Source: Mixophyes australis
Lineage: Eukaryota; Chordata; Amphibia; Anura; Limnodynastidae
Direction of reading: 5' to 3'
Assembly (NCBI GenBank): GCA_036250195.1
Contig: JAVHZZ010000008.1
Location: 6,271,434-6,335,433, forward strand
Length of the DNA stretch: 64,000 nt
Each line of letters starts with the position of its first letter. The first letter of the stretch is position 1. A program made the position numbers and the translations under genes. Under the pieces are notes generated by a model. The model ran no database searches. It was not told the DNA's origin and worked only from the letters and a program-made list of their open reading frames with translations. Positions 1 through 11,200 of this stretch are shown piece after piece.

Positions 1-478
1 TCCTCCTCCAGTTCCTACGCGTTTTGGAGGAAATCTCAGCACACCTTCAAAATTGAGGCACATTTTCTGAAGCTCCACTGACATTTTGCACATTGTAATT
101 GATCTCCATTGTGTGTATTTCTGGTTAGTTCAGTGGTTCTCCTCCAACCTGAATTTTTTTAAAACTGTGACGTGTCCAATCTTGTAGAACGAAACATTCT
201 TCTTCCACCTCAGCATTGTCAGGTTTAAAGGATTCAGGTCTGGACATGGATTCTGTCTATAAGAGTCAATACGGGTCATAAAAAATCGAGGAGTACAAAC
301 AAATGACAGAGCTTGTTACAGTGACATAATGTTTTTAAAAACAAATGAATTCCCATGTCAGAAAGATTTGTAATGACAAGAAAATGTTCTATTGTCAATT
401 TAACTTGCTGACGAGTGTTACTGCCTTATTAAATGCCTTTTATTGTCTGCATAAAATTCTACAGTGCTGAGGTATAAT

Positions 479-492
479 ACTACTACTACAAA

Positions 493-523
<31 letters not shown>

Positions 524-549
524 GCTAATAATAATAATAATAATAATAA
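479..549. repeat. TAC/TAA triplet microsatellite
   Basis: Runs of (TAC)n passing into (TAA)n, possibly the tail of an old retroelement. Confidence 0.9.
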
Positions 550-777
550 CTAGACAGCATGTTGTATATAAGATCAAGGATTAAAGCTTTCACTACAGCA
601 GTTTAAAAAAAGTTCTGTCTCAGGCACAATCCTGAAATTCAGTGATTTAGGTCACAGACATTTGAAATTTTTGAGATAGTAATATCACACCCCACACACA
701 CAGGAGCTGTGACTTCAAACGACAAGAGGTCACAAAGTGAGAAGAACTATAATGTACAATAGAAAACGTGGGTCAAG

Positions 778-1450
778 GCTGCACTCTCAGTGATGTCACT
801 GGTTCCTAGTGACTGAATTGGCTGCAATCTCAGTGATGTCACTGGTTACTAGTGACTGGATTGGCTGCATTCTCAGTGATGTCACTGGTTCCTAGTGAAT
901 GGATAGGTTGCATTCTCAGTGATGTCACTGGTTACTAGTGACTGGATTGGCTGCATTCTCAGTGATGTCACTGGTTCCTAGTGAATGGATAGGCTGCAAT
1001 CTCAGTGATGTCACTGGTTTTAAGTGAAGTGATAGGCTGCACTCTCAGTGATGTCACTGGTTCCTAGTGAATGGATAGGTTGCACTCTCAGTGATGTCAC
1101 TGGCTCCTAGTGAATGGATAGGGTGCATTCTCAGTGATGTCACTGGTTCCTAGTGACTGGATAGGCTGCATTCTCAGTGATGTCACTGGTTCCTAGTGAA
1201 TGGATAGGCTGCAATCTCAGTGATGTCACTAGCTCATAGTGAATGTATAGGCTGCATTCTCAGTGATGTCACTGGTTCCTAGTGACTGGATAGGCTGCAT
1301 TCTCAGTGATGTCACTGGTTCCTAGTGAATGGATAGGCTGCACTCTCAGTGATGTCACTGGTTCCTAGTGTCTGGATAGGCTGCACTCTCAGTGATGTCA
1401 CTGGCTCCTAGTGTCTGGATAGGCTGCACTCTCAGTGATGTCACTGGTAC
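778..1450. repeat. 43-bp minisatellite, array 1 (about 16 units)
   Basis: Tandem units with core CAGTGATGTCACTGG then TTCCTAGTGAATGGATAGG and CTGCATTCT. Units differ at a few positions (actgg/aatgg, cact/catt), so the array is not freshly homogenised. It lies downstream of the PLPP3 3' end. Confidence 0.95.
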
Positions 1451-2069
1451 CGTACCTTGGAACAAAAAAAATGGCTTACAAAGAGAATAATTTTAAACCA
1501 ATACAATTTTTACTGGAACTTGGAAGAAGCTTTTAGGCTTTTAAGCTTTTAAAAATAACAACTATGTACTATAATGTATACCTATATAGAATAACCCTTA
1601 AGGTTAGGATGAGGTGGGCTACAAGGAAGAAAAAATTGATTGTTGAACTGATGAGATGTACTAAGATCAGAATAATTATTTGCAAGTTTGATATATTCCA
1701 TTACATATTGGGCTGTATTGGTACTATAAGCCATTGGGTCTGGATGCACAGTTGACCTACAGGGACATATAATGTGCATGCTTGTACCCACAGTTCCTTA
1801 AATAAAAATGAAATATCTTTTGTTGTTATTTCTGAGAGGCAATGCTCTTCAGACACCCAATAAACTGCATTATGTACTGTATACCAGTCCTGAATATTGC
1901 ATCTTTTTATCAAAACAAACAAGTGTTTGCAGTGAGACGTACCAGTTGCATTCCACTATGTGCCATTCTATGTATGTGCACGGGGAGGTAACCTGGAGCT
2001 CTCCCTTTGTTGTATAACTACAAGTTCCAGCATTCCCTGTCATTCCAAGGAAGCTGGAAGCCGCAAGTA

Positions 2070-3890
2070 ATTATTATTATCATTTATTTGTTAGGCGCCA
2101 CAAGGTATCCGCAGCGCCGCACACAGTACTAACAGTAGACTATACCGGGTGAAACCATACAGAACAATGAACAAAATATACCAATACTTCAGAAACTCCG
2201 GCCAGTCATATGCAGTAAAGACGGAGCGGAAGAACAGGTATGGAGACAGAAGGGGAGGGGGCCCTGCTCATACGAGCTTACATCCTAAGGGAGGGTAAAC
2301 AGACCAGGCACAAGAAAAGCCAGTTGAGGCAAGAGGAGAGAAGGGAGGACGAGCTAAAGGGAGGAGATGGGGGTTAAGTAGATGGTTGGTAGGCTTTGAG
2401 GAAGAGGTGGGTTTTGAGTGCACGTTTGAAGGAGCACAGAGTAGGAGAGAGGCGGATGGAGCGAGGGAGGTCATTCCAGTGAAGGGGGGCAGCATGGGAA
2501 AAGTCTTGGATTCTGGAGTGGTAAGAGGTGATAAGAGTGGAGGAGAGGCGGCGGTCGTTGGCCGAGCGCAGGGAGCGAGCAGGAGTGTGAATGGAGAGGA
2601 GGTTAGAGATATAGGGGGCAGTAGACTGGGAGAGAGCCTTGTAAGTGGTGGTGAGGAGTTTGAAAAGGATTCTGTAGGGGATGGGGAGCCAGTGTAAGGC
2701 AAGGCAGAGAGGGGAGGCAGAGGAGGAGCGGTGTGAGAGGAAGATGAGTCTTGCGGCCGCATTGAGTATAGAGCGGAGAGGGGAGAGATGGGAGTGGGGG
2801 AGGAGGTTACAATAATCGAGGTGGGAGATGTTGAGTGCGTGGATGATAGTTTTGGTGGCATCCTGAGAGAGAAAAGGACGGATGCGGGCGATGTTGAGTA
2901 GTTGGAAGCGACAGGCTTGGGCAAGGGAGTGAATGTGGGGAGCAAAAGAGAGAGAGGAGTCGAGGGTGACACCCAGACAGCGAAGTTGGGTGACAGAGGA
3001 GATGGTGGTGTTATTGACGACAATAGAGAGGTCATGGTGGGATGGGAGTCTGGGCGGAGGAAAGACAATGAGTTCAGTTTTAGAGATATTGATTTTGAGA
3101 AAGCGCTCGGACATCCAGGAGGAGATGGCGGAGAGGCAGTCTGATACCCGAGCGAGGAGGGTGAAGGAAAGATCAGGAGAGGAGATAAAGAGTTGAATGT
3201 CGTCAGCATAAAGGTGATACTGAAGACCGAAGGAGGAGATGAGAGCACCAATGGAGGAAGTATAGAGCGAGAAGAGTAGAGGACCGAGAACAGAGCCCTG
3301 AGGGACTCCTACAGGGAGAGGGGAGGGAGTAGAGGAAGAACCAGACATGGATACAGAGAAGGAGCAATTAGCGAGGTATGAGGCGAACCAGGCATGGACA
3401 GAACTAGAGAGGCCGAGAGAGAGAAGAGTTTGCAGCAGGAAGGGGTGGTCCACGGTGTCAAAGGCTGCAGAGAGGTCAAGGAGGATGAGTACGGAGAAGT
3501 GACCCTTGGATTTGGCTGATAGGAGATCATTAGTAACCATGGTCAGGGCAGTTTCGGTAGAATGGAGGGGGCGGTAGCCAGATTGGAGAGGGTCGAGGAG
3601 GGAATTGTCCACGAGGTGCCTGGTTAGGCGGCTGCAGACAATCCGCTCAAGTAATTTGGAGGCATAAGGGAGAAGAGAGATAGGGCGATAATTAGCAAGA
3701 GAGGTGGGGTCAAGATTGGGTTTTTTGAGGATAGGAGAGATAAGAGCGTGTTTAAAAGAGGAGGGTACTACACCAGAGGAGAGTAATAGGTTGAAAAGGT
3801 GTGCTAGGTAACAGCAGGACGTTGGAGAGAGAGAGCGAAGGAGGTGGGAGGGAATGGGATCGAGAGGGCAGGTATTTATTGCCCACGTAA
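2070..3890 (-). mobile_element. 5'-truncated L2/CR1-type LINE with long open RT frame
   Basis: Minus-strand frame running 3,969-2,374. Recognisable LINE protein starts near 3,885 ([14 protein letters not shown]) and contains [22 protein letters not shown] motif [13 protein letters not shown], motif [15 protein letters not shown] and motif C YADDIQLF (YADD at 3,210-3,199), followed by the thumb and C-terminal part. The endonuclease domain is missing, so it is a 5'-truncated insertion and cannot be autonomous. About 500 codons are uninterrupted, which suggests a fairly young copy. The 3' end (2,130-2,070) runs gcggcgctgcggata...aaataaatgataataa, an A/T-triplet tail typical of L2/CR1. The upstream codons 3,969-3,886 are host sequence. 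Plus-strand ORFs here are shadows. Confidence 0.88.
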
Positions 3891-4892
3891 TGGGAAATAA
3901 ATAATTGTCAAAAAATTTTTGGGGTGTTTGATCATTCAGAATTCCAAATACACAAAAATCTTCCATCACACACTTACCAGCTATGTGTAATAGCCTATTA
4001 TATAAGATTTTTATACTAAAATAGCTTTTAACATTATATTTTATACTTTCACTTGTGAACGAGTGATTCTTACAAGTAGAATGAAACTATTTTAGTTGTT
4101 TATACTACGAATGAATGAATATTTGATGTAGGAAAAAACTCAGTAACGAGGTTGACCGAGGAGACGTCATTGGTCTGTCGGACATAACTTGCTTTGCAGC
4201 TGCTCTGGGGGTCTGCGGAATGTGAGGCAAAGTAGGACCACATAAGTGATTTGTATAGTAATGATTGAATGTATAGTCACAATTAATTAGCTGCTGAGTG
4301 CAGATATGTTTTACAATTTTCCATCATAGAAATTGCAGACGGAGAGTCGGAACAAGACTAGAAGGCCACTTAACTTCCCAATAAATGCCACCAATCACCT
4401 GCTTCCCAGTCCCTCTTTCCTCTGTTACTGCTTTACATACATTCCAGTATGAGCTAATGTACAGCCAGGGCCAGCTGGATGCAGGAAGCACGGCAGGATA
4501 GCCTGAGGCGGCACAGAGGAAGTGTAGGGGTGAGACTTGTATGCGCAATGAAGACACTGCCGTGAATGTGGTGTGAAGCCATTTCCATGCAACATGACAT
4601 TGAGGGATATCTACTAAAATTGCTTAAACCATCAACCAATCAGAAACTAGCTGTCATCTGTCTTGTGCAATTTACACCATAAAAGCAGACATCTTATTGG
4701 ATGCCATGGCTTTAGTACACATGTCATCATGTGATATCATCGGGATTGCCATACAGGGTAGAAAGGCCGAGTTAAGTGTGTGGGAAACGTCAATCAAACC
4801 TCCAATATGCATTACTAATAGAGGCACGCAGAATGGATCTTATAGTAATGGGTGCCCTAGTTGCTGTTAGACCAAATTTGCCTTGGATCTAT

Positions 4893-5230
4893 GGGCAGCA
4901 CGGTGGCTCAGTGGTTAGCACTTCTGCTTCACAGCACTGGGATCAAGAGTTTGATTCCTGACCATGGACTTATCTGTGTGGAGTTTGTATGTTCTCTCCG
5001 TGTTTGCGTGGATTTCCTCTGGGTGCTCCGGTTTCCTCCCGAACTCCAAAAACATACTGGTAGGTTAATTGGCTGCTACCAAATTGACCTTAGTCTCTCT
5101 TTCTGTATTTATATGTACTTTAGGGAATTTAGACTGTAAGCTCCAATGGGGCAGGGACTGATGTGAGTGAGTTCTCTGTACAGGGCTGTGGAATTATTGG
5201 CGCTATATAAACAGCTGATGAGGATAATGA
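4893..5230 (+). mobile_element. tRNA-headed SINE with L2-like tail
   Basis: Starts gggcagcacggtggctcag; the pol III A box (TGGCTCAGTGG) and a B-box-like GAGTTTGATTC are visible. The body has the gtgtggagtttgtatgttct block, and the tail (ctgtacagggctgtgg, tggcgctatataaa) is L2-like. Nearly full length and moderately diverged. Confidence 0.85.
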
Positions 5231-5629
5231 TCTCTTAGTGCTGAAGGTAAGGGGAACTTGGCAACAAAATGTTGGGCTCATTTGCTAGAGCGGTTCTGAC
5301 TGTGTAAAAGTAACTACTAAGAATTAAAATATAATTTTGTGATTTTGCTCATTTTCCCCTATCTTTTGCCCTTATTATAAATATGTTTAATTCGATTAAA
5401 TTTAATGAAAGCCCTATTTTATCAGAAAAAAAACAATATAAAATTTGTTTAGTTAGGCTTAGAAATAAATAAGTTCCAAGTTATACCCTACAAAGCTGAC
5501 ATAGCACAATTTTTTTTAAAAAAAAATCTGGTCATTAGGGTGCAAAAAAGGGTTTATTGGTCTTGTAAGTTTCATCAGTTGCAGAACTAATTCTATAATG
5601 ACTGAGTCAGTGCTGCAAAGCAGGAGAAC

Positions 5630-5790
5630 AGGGGAGCAAAAGAGAAGGTCTTTCTCATAGCAACCAATCAGATTCTAGCTATCATTACCTAGAATGTACT
5701 AAATAAATGATAGCTAGACTCTGATTGGTTGCTATGGGCAACATCTTCACTTTTCTTATTAGGAATCTTTAGTAAATGTAGCCTTACGTC
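5630..5790. mobile_element. Foldback MITE, partial copy
   Basis: Complementary core catagcaaccaatcagattc and tgattggttgctatgggcaa around a short spacer; the right end tttagtaaatgtagcc resembles the family end, the left end is lost. Confidence 0.65.
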
Positions 5791-6624
5791 TAAAATGCAT
5801 GGAGCTCACTGCTCAGAAGTTTCCATGATACTTGTAGACAATCAGTTGTGTCAGTCTTCAATTTTCAGATCCTCCGATTTATTTTTTTTGCGTTTCTCCA
5901 AATGGCGATAGAAGGATTTTATATCATTACGTAGATGGTAAAATTATGTAACGAGGGCTTTTGAATATTTAGGTGCTGATTTAGAATTAGATACAGTTTT
6001 TGGGGGGTTTTTTGCGCTAGATACGCATTTCGTATCAAAAATGCATGTGTCAAATATGATGAATGCTACCAGCACCAGTTTCTAGTCCAGTGATGGACAA
6101 CCCGATACACTTTGGGGGACATCGTGCGACTCACTTACCTTCAAAAGGGCCGCATATCACCCAAATCACAGGAATAGGAAAAAACAATACATTTAATCAG
6201 AAAAAGAGACACCTATCTGTAAAAAACTGGGGGGCACAGATAAAGGCTCGGAGGGCCGACTGATGCTCATTACTGCTCTACGCTTCTGATTGGCTGATTG
6301 ATAGGGGCAAGAGTCGGCTCAGCAGCCTATTAGGAACATTTTAAAGCAAAAAAAAAAAAATGCGCCAAAAAAGTCCAGTAATCCAACCCAAGGTAGCTCA
6401 CTACGGGACGGGCGGGGGGGCAAATGCCCCCCCCAGCCCCTGTTGATTGCATATCGACTCCTCCAGTACTTAATTCATTAATGTTCATACATGTGACTTC
6501 ATTACAGTATTAAATATACATGCATGTAAATAAACTTTTTAAATGTGCACCTTCATCCTACATAAGTTCTCCGAGAACGTTTCGGCTCAAAAGCCATAAC
6601 AACACACAAAGCAAAATGTAAAAT

Positions 6625-8140
6625 AATTAACCAGTTATGAGCTTTTATTTAAAAAGCATCTTTGTACAGCAATTTCTGCAAAAAAAAACAAAACTTTTTT
6701 CAATTTTGTATCCTACAAAAGTATTCGAGTGATAATCTTTTTTTTTTTGTTTTTTTACAATACGAAACATTACAAAAATACTGACAATTTATTTCATTTT
6801 TTTTATACAATTCTCTAGTTGTAGTTTTTTTTTTGCTTAATAGTGAAATTACTACCACAGATCTAAAAAATATTTTAGTTGACTATACAAAAATTAAACT
6901 GTCGCAGCAAAAAAATAACACAGGTCAAGACACAGTTAATCGTCATAGTGGATATATCTAAAATTGTTTTGTTTTTCAGAAATAATATTTTACATAGTTA
7001 AAATTTTAATGTTTTATACATTATTTATATAATATATCATATAAAAAAAAATCATAGATTGCTATAGTTGAAATGATAGGACGGATTCTCTGTAATATGG
7101 GTGCACAAATGGTAAATTTATAAGATTGATATAGTCCATTTAGGTGTAGCCCTTTGAAAGGTCTTTATACGTGCCTTTAAATCTTTTTTCTTGCTTTCTA
7201 TTAACCCCGAAACTTCATTTTGAAGATTGTTTATGATTAGTACGTGAAATGCGTTGGTTTTCTTAACCCAGACAACGAGACTGGACAGACTACAATTGCC
7301 TTTTGAGTTAGGACATACCGTCCAGCGGTACTTATCGAAACAGCTGAATTAATGTACATTGGGTATCAACCCCAAAGTTTATAGTGCTTCAAAAATCTCC
7401 GAGCAAGACAGACTTCATTTCGACGGACGCAAGATTGTTTCGGACAACTCCTGTTTTCTGTCTTGCCGTTTTCTGGTTGCCTCGAGAAATAGAGATACAG
7501 AAAGGGTGTCGAGTTGGTTGTTGTCCTTAGTGGGAATGCCTGACTCAGGTTTAGAAATTATTGGTAAATTACACATATTATATTTATATATATTTATATA
7601 TATATATATTCATTTGCACAGAAAGATCCCTCTGGTATTGTCAATCATTCCTTATTCACACAGATACAACCTCCACAACATGACTCCTGGGAACGACTAC
7701 TAATTACAGTCAGTGCTTTTTTTTCTTTCTAAAGATATATAGTGCTATCATTAATTGCCAACTTCACTACGAGGCGATGAGATCTAGTTTCAAAGATGAC
7801 TCCCTTCTGTTACAAAGAAGAAAAAAAAAAGTTTAGCGTTCATAAATGTATGAACAATGTGTTGTTCATTAAAACATGAACAGATAAAGACCAATTGTAC
7901 ATCTGGGTACCCAACGCGTTTCGTCATTGCTTGGCTTTCAGTTGGTTGAACATCCCCCCTGCATTATGCAACGTTGCAATTGAAAGGCCGCGTAGCAGAC
8001 TTTTTTCTTTTCTTTCGTGGTTTTCTTCTTTTGGTTGGGTAAAACAGTCTCTCCCTACATTCTAATGTCTGATGAGATATGAAAGCAGCAGGTCATTGGA
8101 TTCACTGTCAGAAGTTCTTCTTCATCGGTTTTTGTGGTTC
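6625..8140 (-). other. PLPP3: Probable PLPP3 3' UTR
   Basis: About 1.5 kb of AT-rich, repeat-poor sequence between the stop codon and an AATAAA followed by a GT-rich stretch. It holds homopolymer T/A runs and AU-rich stretches, in keeping with a long, unstable-type 3' UTR. Its limits rest on the poly(A) signal alone. Small ORFs here (for example near 7,359-7,703 plus) look like chance. Confidence 0.6.
6644..6649 (-). terminator. Poly(A) signal AATAAA for PLPP3
   Basis: AATAAA on the minus strand, followed about 30-50 nt downstream by a GT-rich element (ttgtgtgttgtt, 6,598-6,612 approx.). A second AATAAA at 6,793-6,788 lies slightly earlier in the transcript and could give a shorter end. Confidence 0.5.
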
Positions 8141-8251
8141 TTATACAATATTTCTGTCAATTATGTCCACAGGTGACAAAGACTCCTTCTTGACTGGGGG
8201 AGGGGGGCAGCTCTTTTTCGATGTCTTGAAAAGGTCCGACACGAAAAACAC
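8141..8251 (-). CDS. PLPP3: PLPP3 exon 6 (residues 272-307, C-terminal tail and stop)
   Basis: Acceptor ttccgtag. It encodes [20 protein letters not shown] followed by [16 protein letters not shown] and a TAA at 8,143-8,141. [10 protein letters not shown] and [10 protein letters not shown] match the mammalian tail. The middle (SKKSCPPPP) differs, and the protein stops after DRNIV instead of the longer His/Asn/Met ending of the human protein, so the tail is four residues shorter overall. Confidence 0.95.
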   Translation of the reverse strand: MFFVSDLFKTSKKSCPPPPVKKESLSPVDIIDRNIV

Positions 8252-11200
8252 CTACGGAAGAAATGCAATTTTAGTTAATCGGATCTCATGAAAAGCTTTA
8301 AACAGCTATATATATTTAGAGAAAGACAGCATTGTTTTCATTTTTCCCTCTCCCCTCCATATTTACAATAACCTCCTGCCCTTTTAAAGGACCACAAAAA
8401 AAGATTGCAAATTGATCCAATCAAAAAATTATTGTAACATTTTCAATTATAGGTAAAAATCTGCACAACATGACATAATTTAATGGGCCTGATTCAAAAA
8501 GTAAGTAAAAAAAATGTAGTAAGTTTTCTCCTGGACAAAACCATGTTACAATACAAGGGGTGCAAATTAGTTTATTATTTTACACATAAGTTAAATAATG
8601 GCTGTGTTTTCATCTAGCACACAAATACTTGATCGCTTTATTTTTACACTGAAATTTAAAGTTGATCTAGGACATGTTCTACCCCAACTATACATCTGTC
8701 CCCACATTTTATAATTACCTCCCCCCTCCAAAGCAACATGGTTTTGCCAAGGTGCAAAGTTACTCCTTTTTTTGTTTACTTAATGAATCAGGCCCAATAT
8801 GTTTTGAAATTGTATCTAATCTTGCTATCTATCTGAGTGCGAGCTACCGCTTTCTTTAATTCTCAACGTTACTCCTCTAATGGCCACTGGACCTGCTGTT
8901 CTATGGGACCTCTGCGGTTCCTGAAGATCGAACATAAACTGGCGCTGAGAGTTTCGCCAGAATAACTTGTCTAGTCTAGCTAACGTCCAAACCCCAGACT
9001 GTGAAATCACAAACGATCACTATGACGCCTGCTCCTTTTTATTGCAATGTTACAACAAACTGCATAGAGTTCTTCGGAAGTTGGGTTTAAGTAGAAGAAA
9101 AAAAAATGTTTTAACTGCTGATAATAGTTTTGAAACTTTTTTTTGTGAAACTACAAGTCCAAGCACACCCTGCTGGCTTCTGGGACAGGTAGAACCACAG
9201 GTTCTAGCAGACAGCGGCTGGGATGAGGTAAAAAGTACAGCTGACTAAGTCTGTGCGAGCCTTGACCTTACATGAGGTTTGACACCAATGGAAGGAAGAG
9301 ATATAGGGACACGATTTCCTGAATACCCAATAACGGAATCCGTTTCTGCAGGATGTGAAATAGACGACATTTAACAGAGAGCAGGAATATAGTTGCAGCG
9401 GAACAAGGGTGTGTGGGGGGAAATCACCAGGAATCTCCACCTAGTTTCCTCAGCCTCCCAGGGCAATCTACAGTCCAATGTGTCAGCTGGGGACAAGACA
9501 CAATGGAGAAAGCAAAACGTGCAAGACTTAAAAATGTCTGATCCCTCTGAGGTCATTCTAAACCCCTGTTTTAGATTTTATTATTTCAAGGGTATAGACA
9601 AGTGTTTCCCAAACTCAGTCCTCAGGTACCACTAACGGTGCATGTATTCCTTCTCTCCTTGCTGGAGCACAGGTGTAGTCATTAGTGACTGACACATTAT
9701 AATTCTACCACCTGTGGATCTGTTACAATGTATCAGTCAGTAATGAATACACCTGTGCTCCAGCAAGGAGATATGGAATACAGGTAACTGAGGACTGAGT
9801 TTGGGAAACACTGTTGTAGACTTTCGGTATAAAGTGATTTTATGCCGTTCTGCACGGAAAGCTGAACGTATTTGTGTTTACGGATAAACATGGAAGCAGC
9901 CGTAATCTGTACAGACTGAATAAATGACCGTAGACCGGTCACCTTCACACGGTAACGCAGTCATTTTCAGGATTCGGTCTATCGATTTACCAGGAACCAA
10001 GGATATCACTAAAGCATGAAGTGTATAATCTCTGGGGTAATGACCCATGGGATGAAATTGTAATGCAACAATAACACACAAACTCCTACATTTCTTGCAT
10101 TGGCTTTCACACAATAACTTTTAAATAAGCCACATCCAGAGTGGATTCTTATTTTAATCCATAGGACAGAATCTACAACCATAATCTGTGTGCCATTCAC
10201 AAACGTCTCTTCCTAAAGAAAGCTAACAGTTCTTCCTAAAATCTATTACCACCTTTGGAATGTTAAACGTTTCATTATTTGAAGTAACGTCAGTGAAATT
10301 ATGAGTAGTTTTAAAACAAAAAAAAAATCCTTATTTCAAAGGCTTCGCTATGAATTTCTTGGAATTGTCATAAATTCTACTGGAAAAAAAAACTAGAAGA
10401 AAAAAAATTGTTAAGCTTTGGACGAAATGAAAGACTATATTAGTATAATAATGTATTACATACAGGGCTAAGTAGGTCATATTCACTTTTCCCAAGTGAA
10501 TTTCAAAAGTGACTGTTCGTGTCATTAATATATTGATTGCTTGTGAATTCAGACTTAAAACACATGTAAAACCTTAAATTTGCTTTTGCAAACTCCGCTC
10601 ACTACGCTCAGTACAGTGTGTTTCAGCATAACCTCCGTCCAAATATTTTAGGTTATAAAAAATAAATAAAAGTATTACAAAAGGTCAGAAGAGTTTGCTA
10701 TAGTCTCAATAAAAAATATTTAACATTCACTTCTAAGTCTAACGTGGCAGCTTTTATCAAGATACATATAAATTAGAAGGGAAATCTTTAAAAGTCAATT
10801 AGTTCTTATTAATTATCTAGTCCCAGTTGGCACATTTCAGTTTTTCGCTGTATATAGCTGTGTGTCTGGACCATGTAAACTTGCAGCAGTAGTTATAAGC
10901 AGAGTGCGTGCAGTAATCTTGTTTAAATGTTGACTTAAGGGGTGATTACGGTACATAAAGTTACAGCAGCAACTTTCTTTGAAGGTTTACCTGGTATTTC
11001 AGAGTGACAGGCCCGAAATTGTTGAGTTACTAATAGGTTGTCCTTTGTCTCTATCCTGCAGCTGTGGTTCATTCCACTATGGCTTGAGGTTATACAAACA
11101 CCGGCAGGACTTACGAAACACAACCCATCCTGAGCGAAGTTACCCAGTTAAATATTCCTGGTGCTTCAACTGTGTCACACAATAAAAGGGGGTGGGGGGG

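Larger units (their letters stand above)
1..6620. other. Downstream flank of PLPP3
   Basis: No gene recognised. Contains a TAC/TAA microsatellite, the 43-bp minisatellite, the truncated LINE, a SINE, a foldback MITE near 5.63-5.79 kb, and at 6,090-6,262 a sequence beginning CAGTGATGGACAACC that resembles hAT-type ends. The remaining sequence shows nothing recognisable. Confidence 0.7.

Noticed and set aside
2268..3251. 327-residue Ser/Pro-rich ORF and several plus-strand ORFs over the LINE
   Set aside because: Shadow frames of the reverse transcriptase frame; no RT motifs and skewed composition.
4893..4970. Possible tRNA gene (A and B boxes)
   Set aside because: It is the tRNA-derived head of a SINE repeated at least eight times here; no complete cloverleaf is supported.
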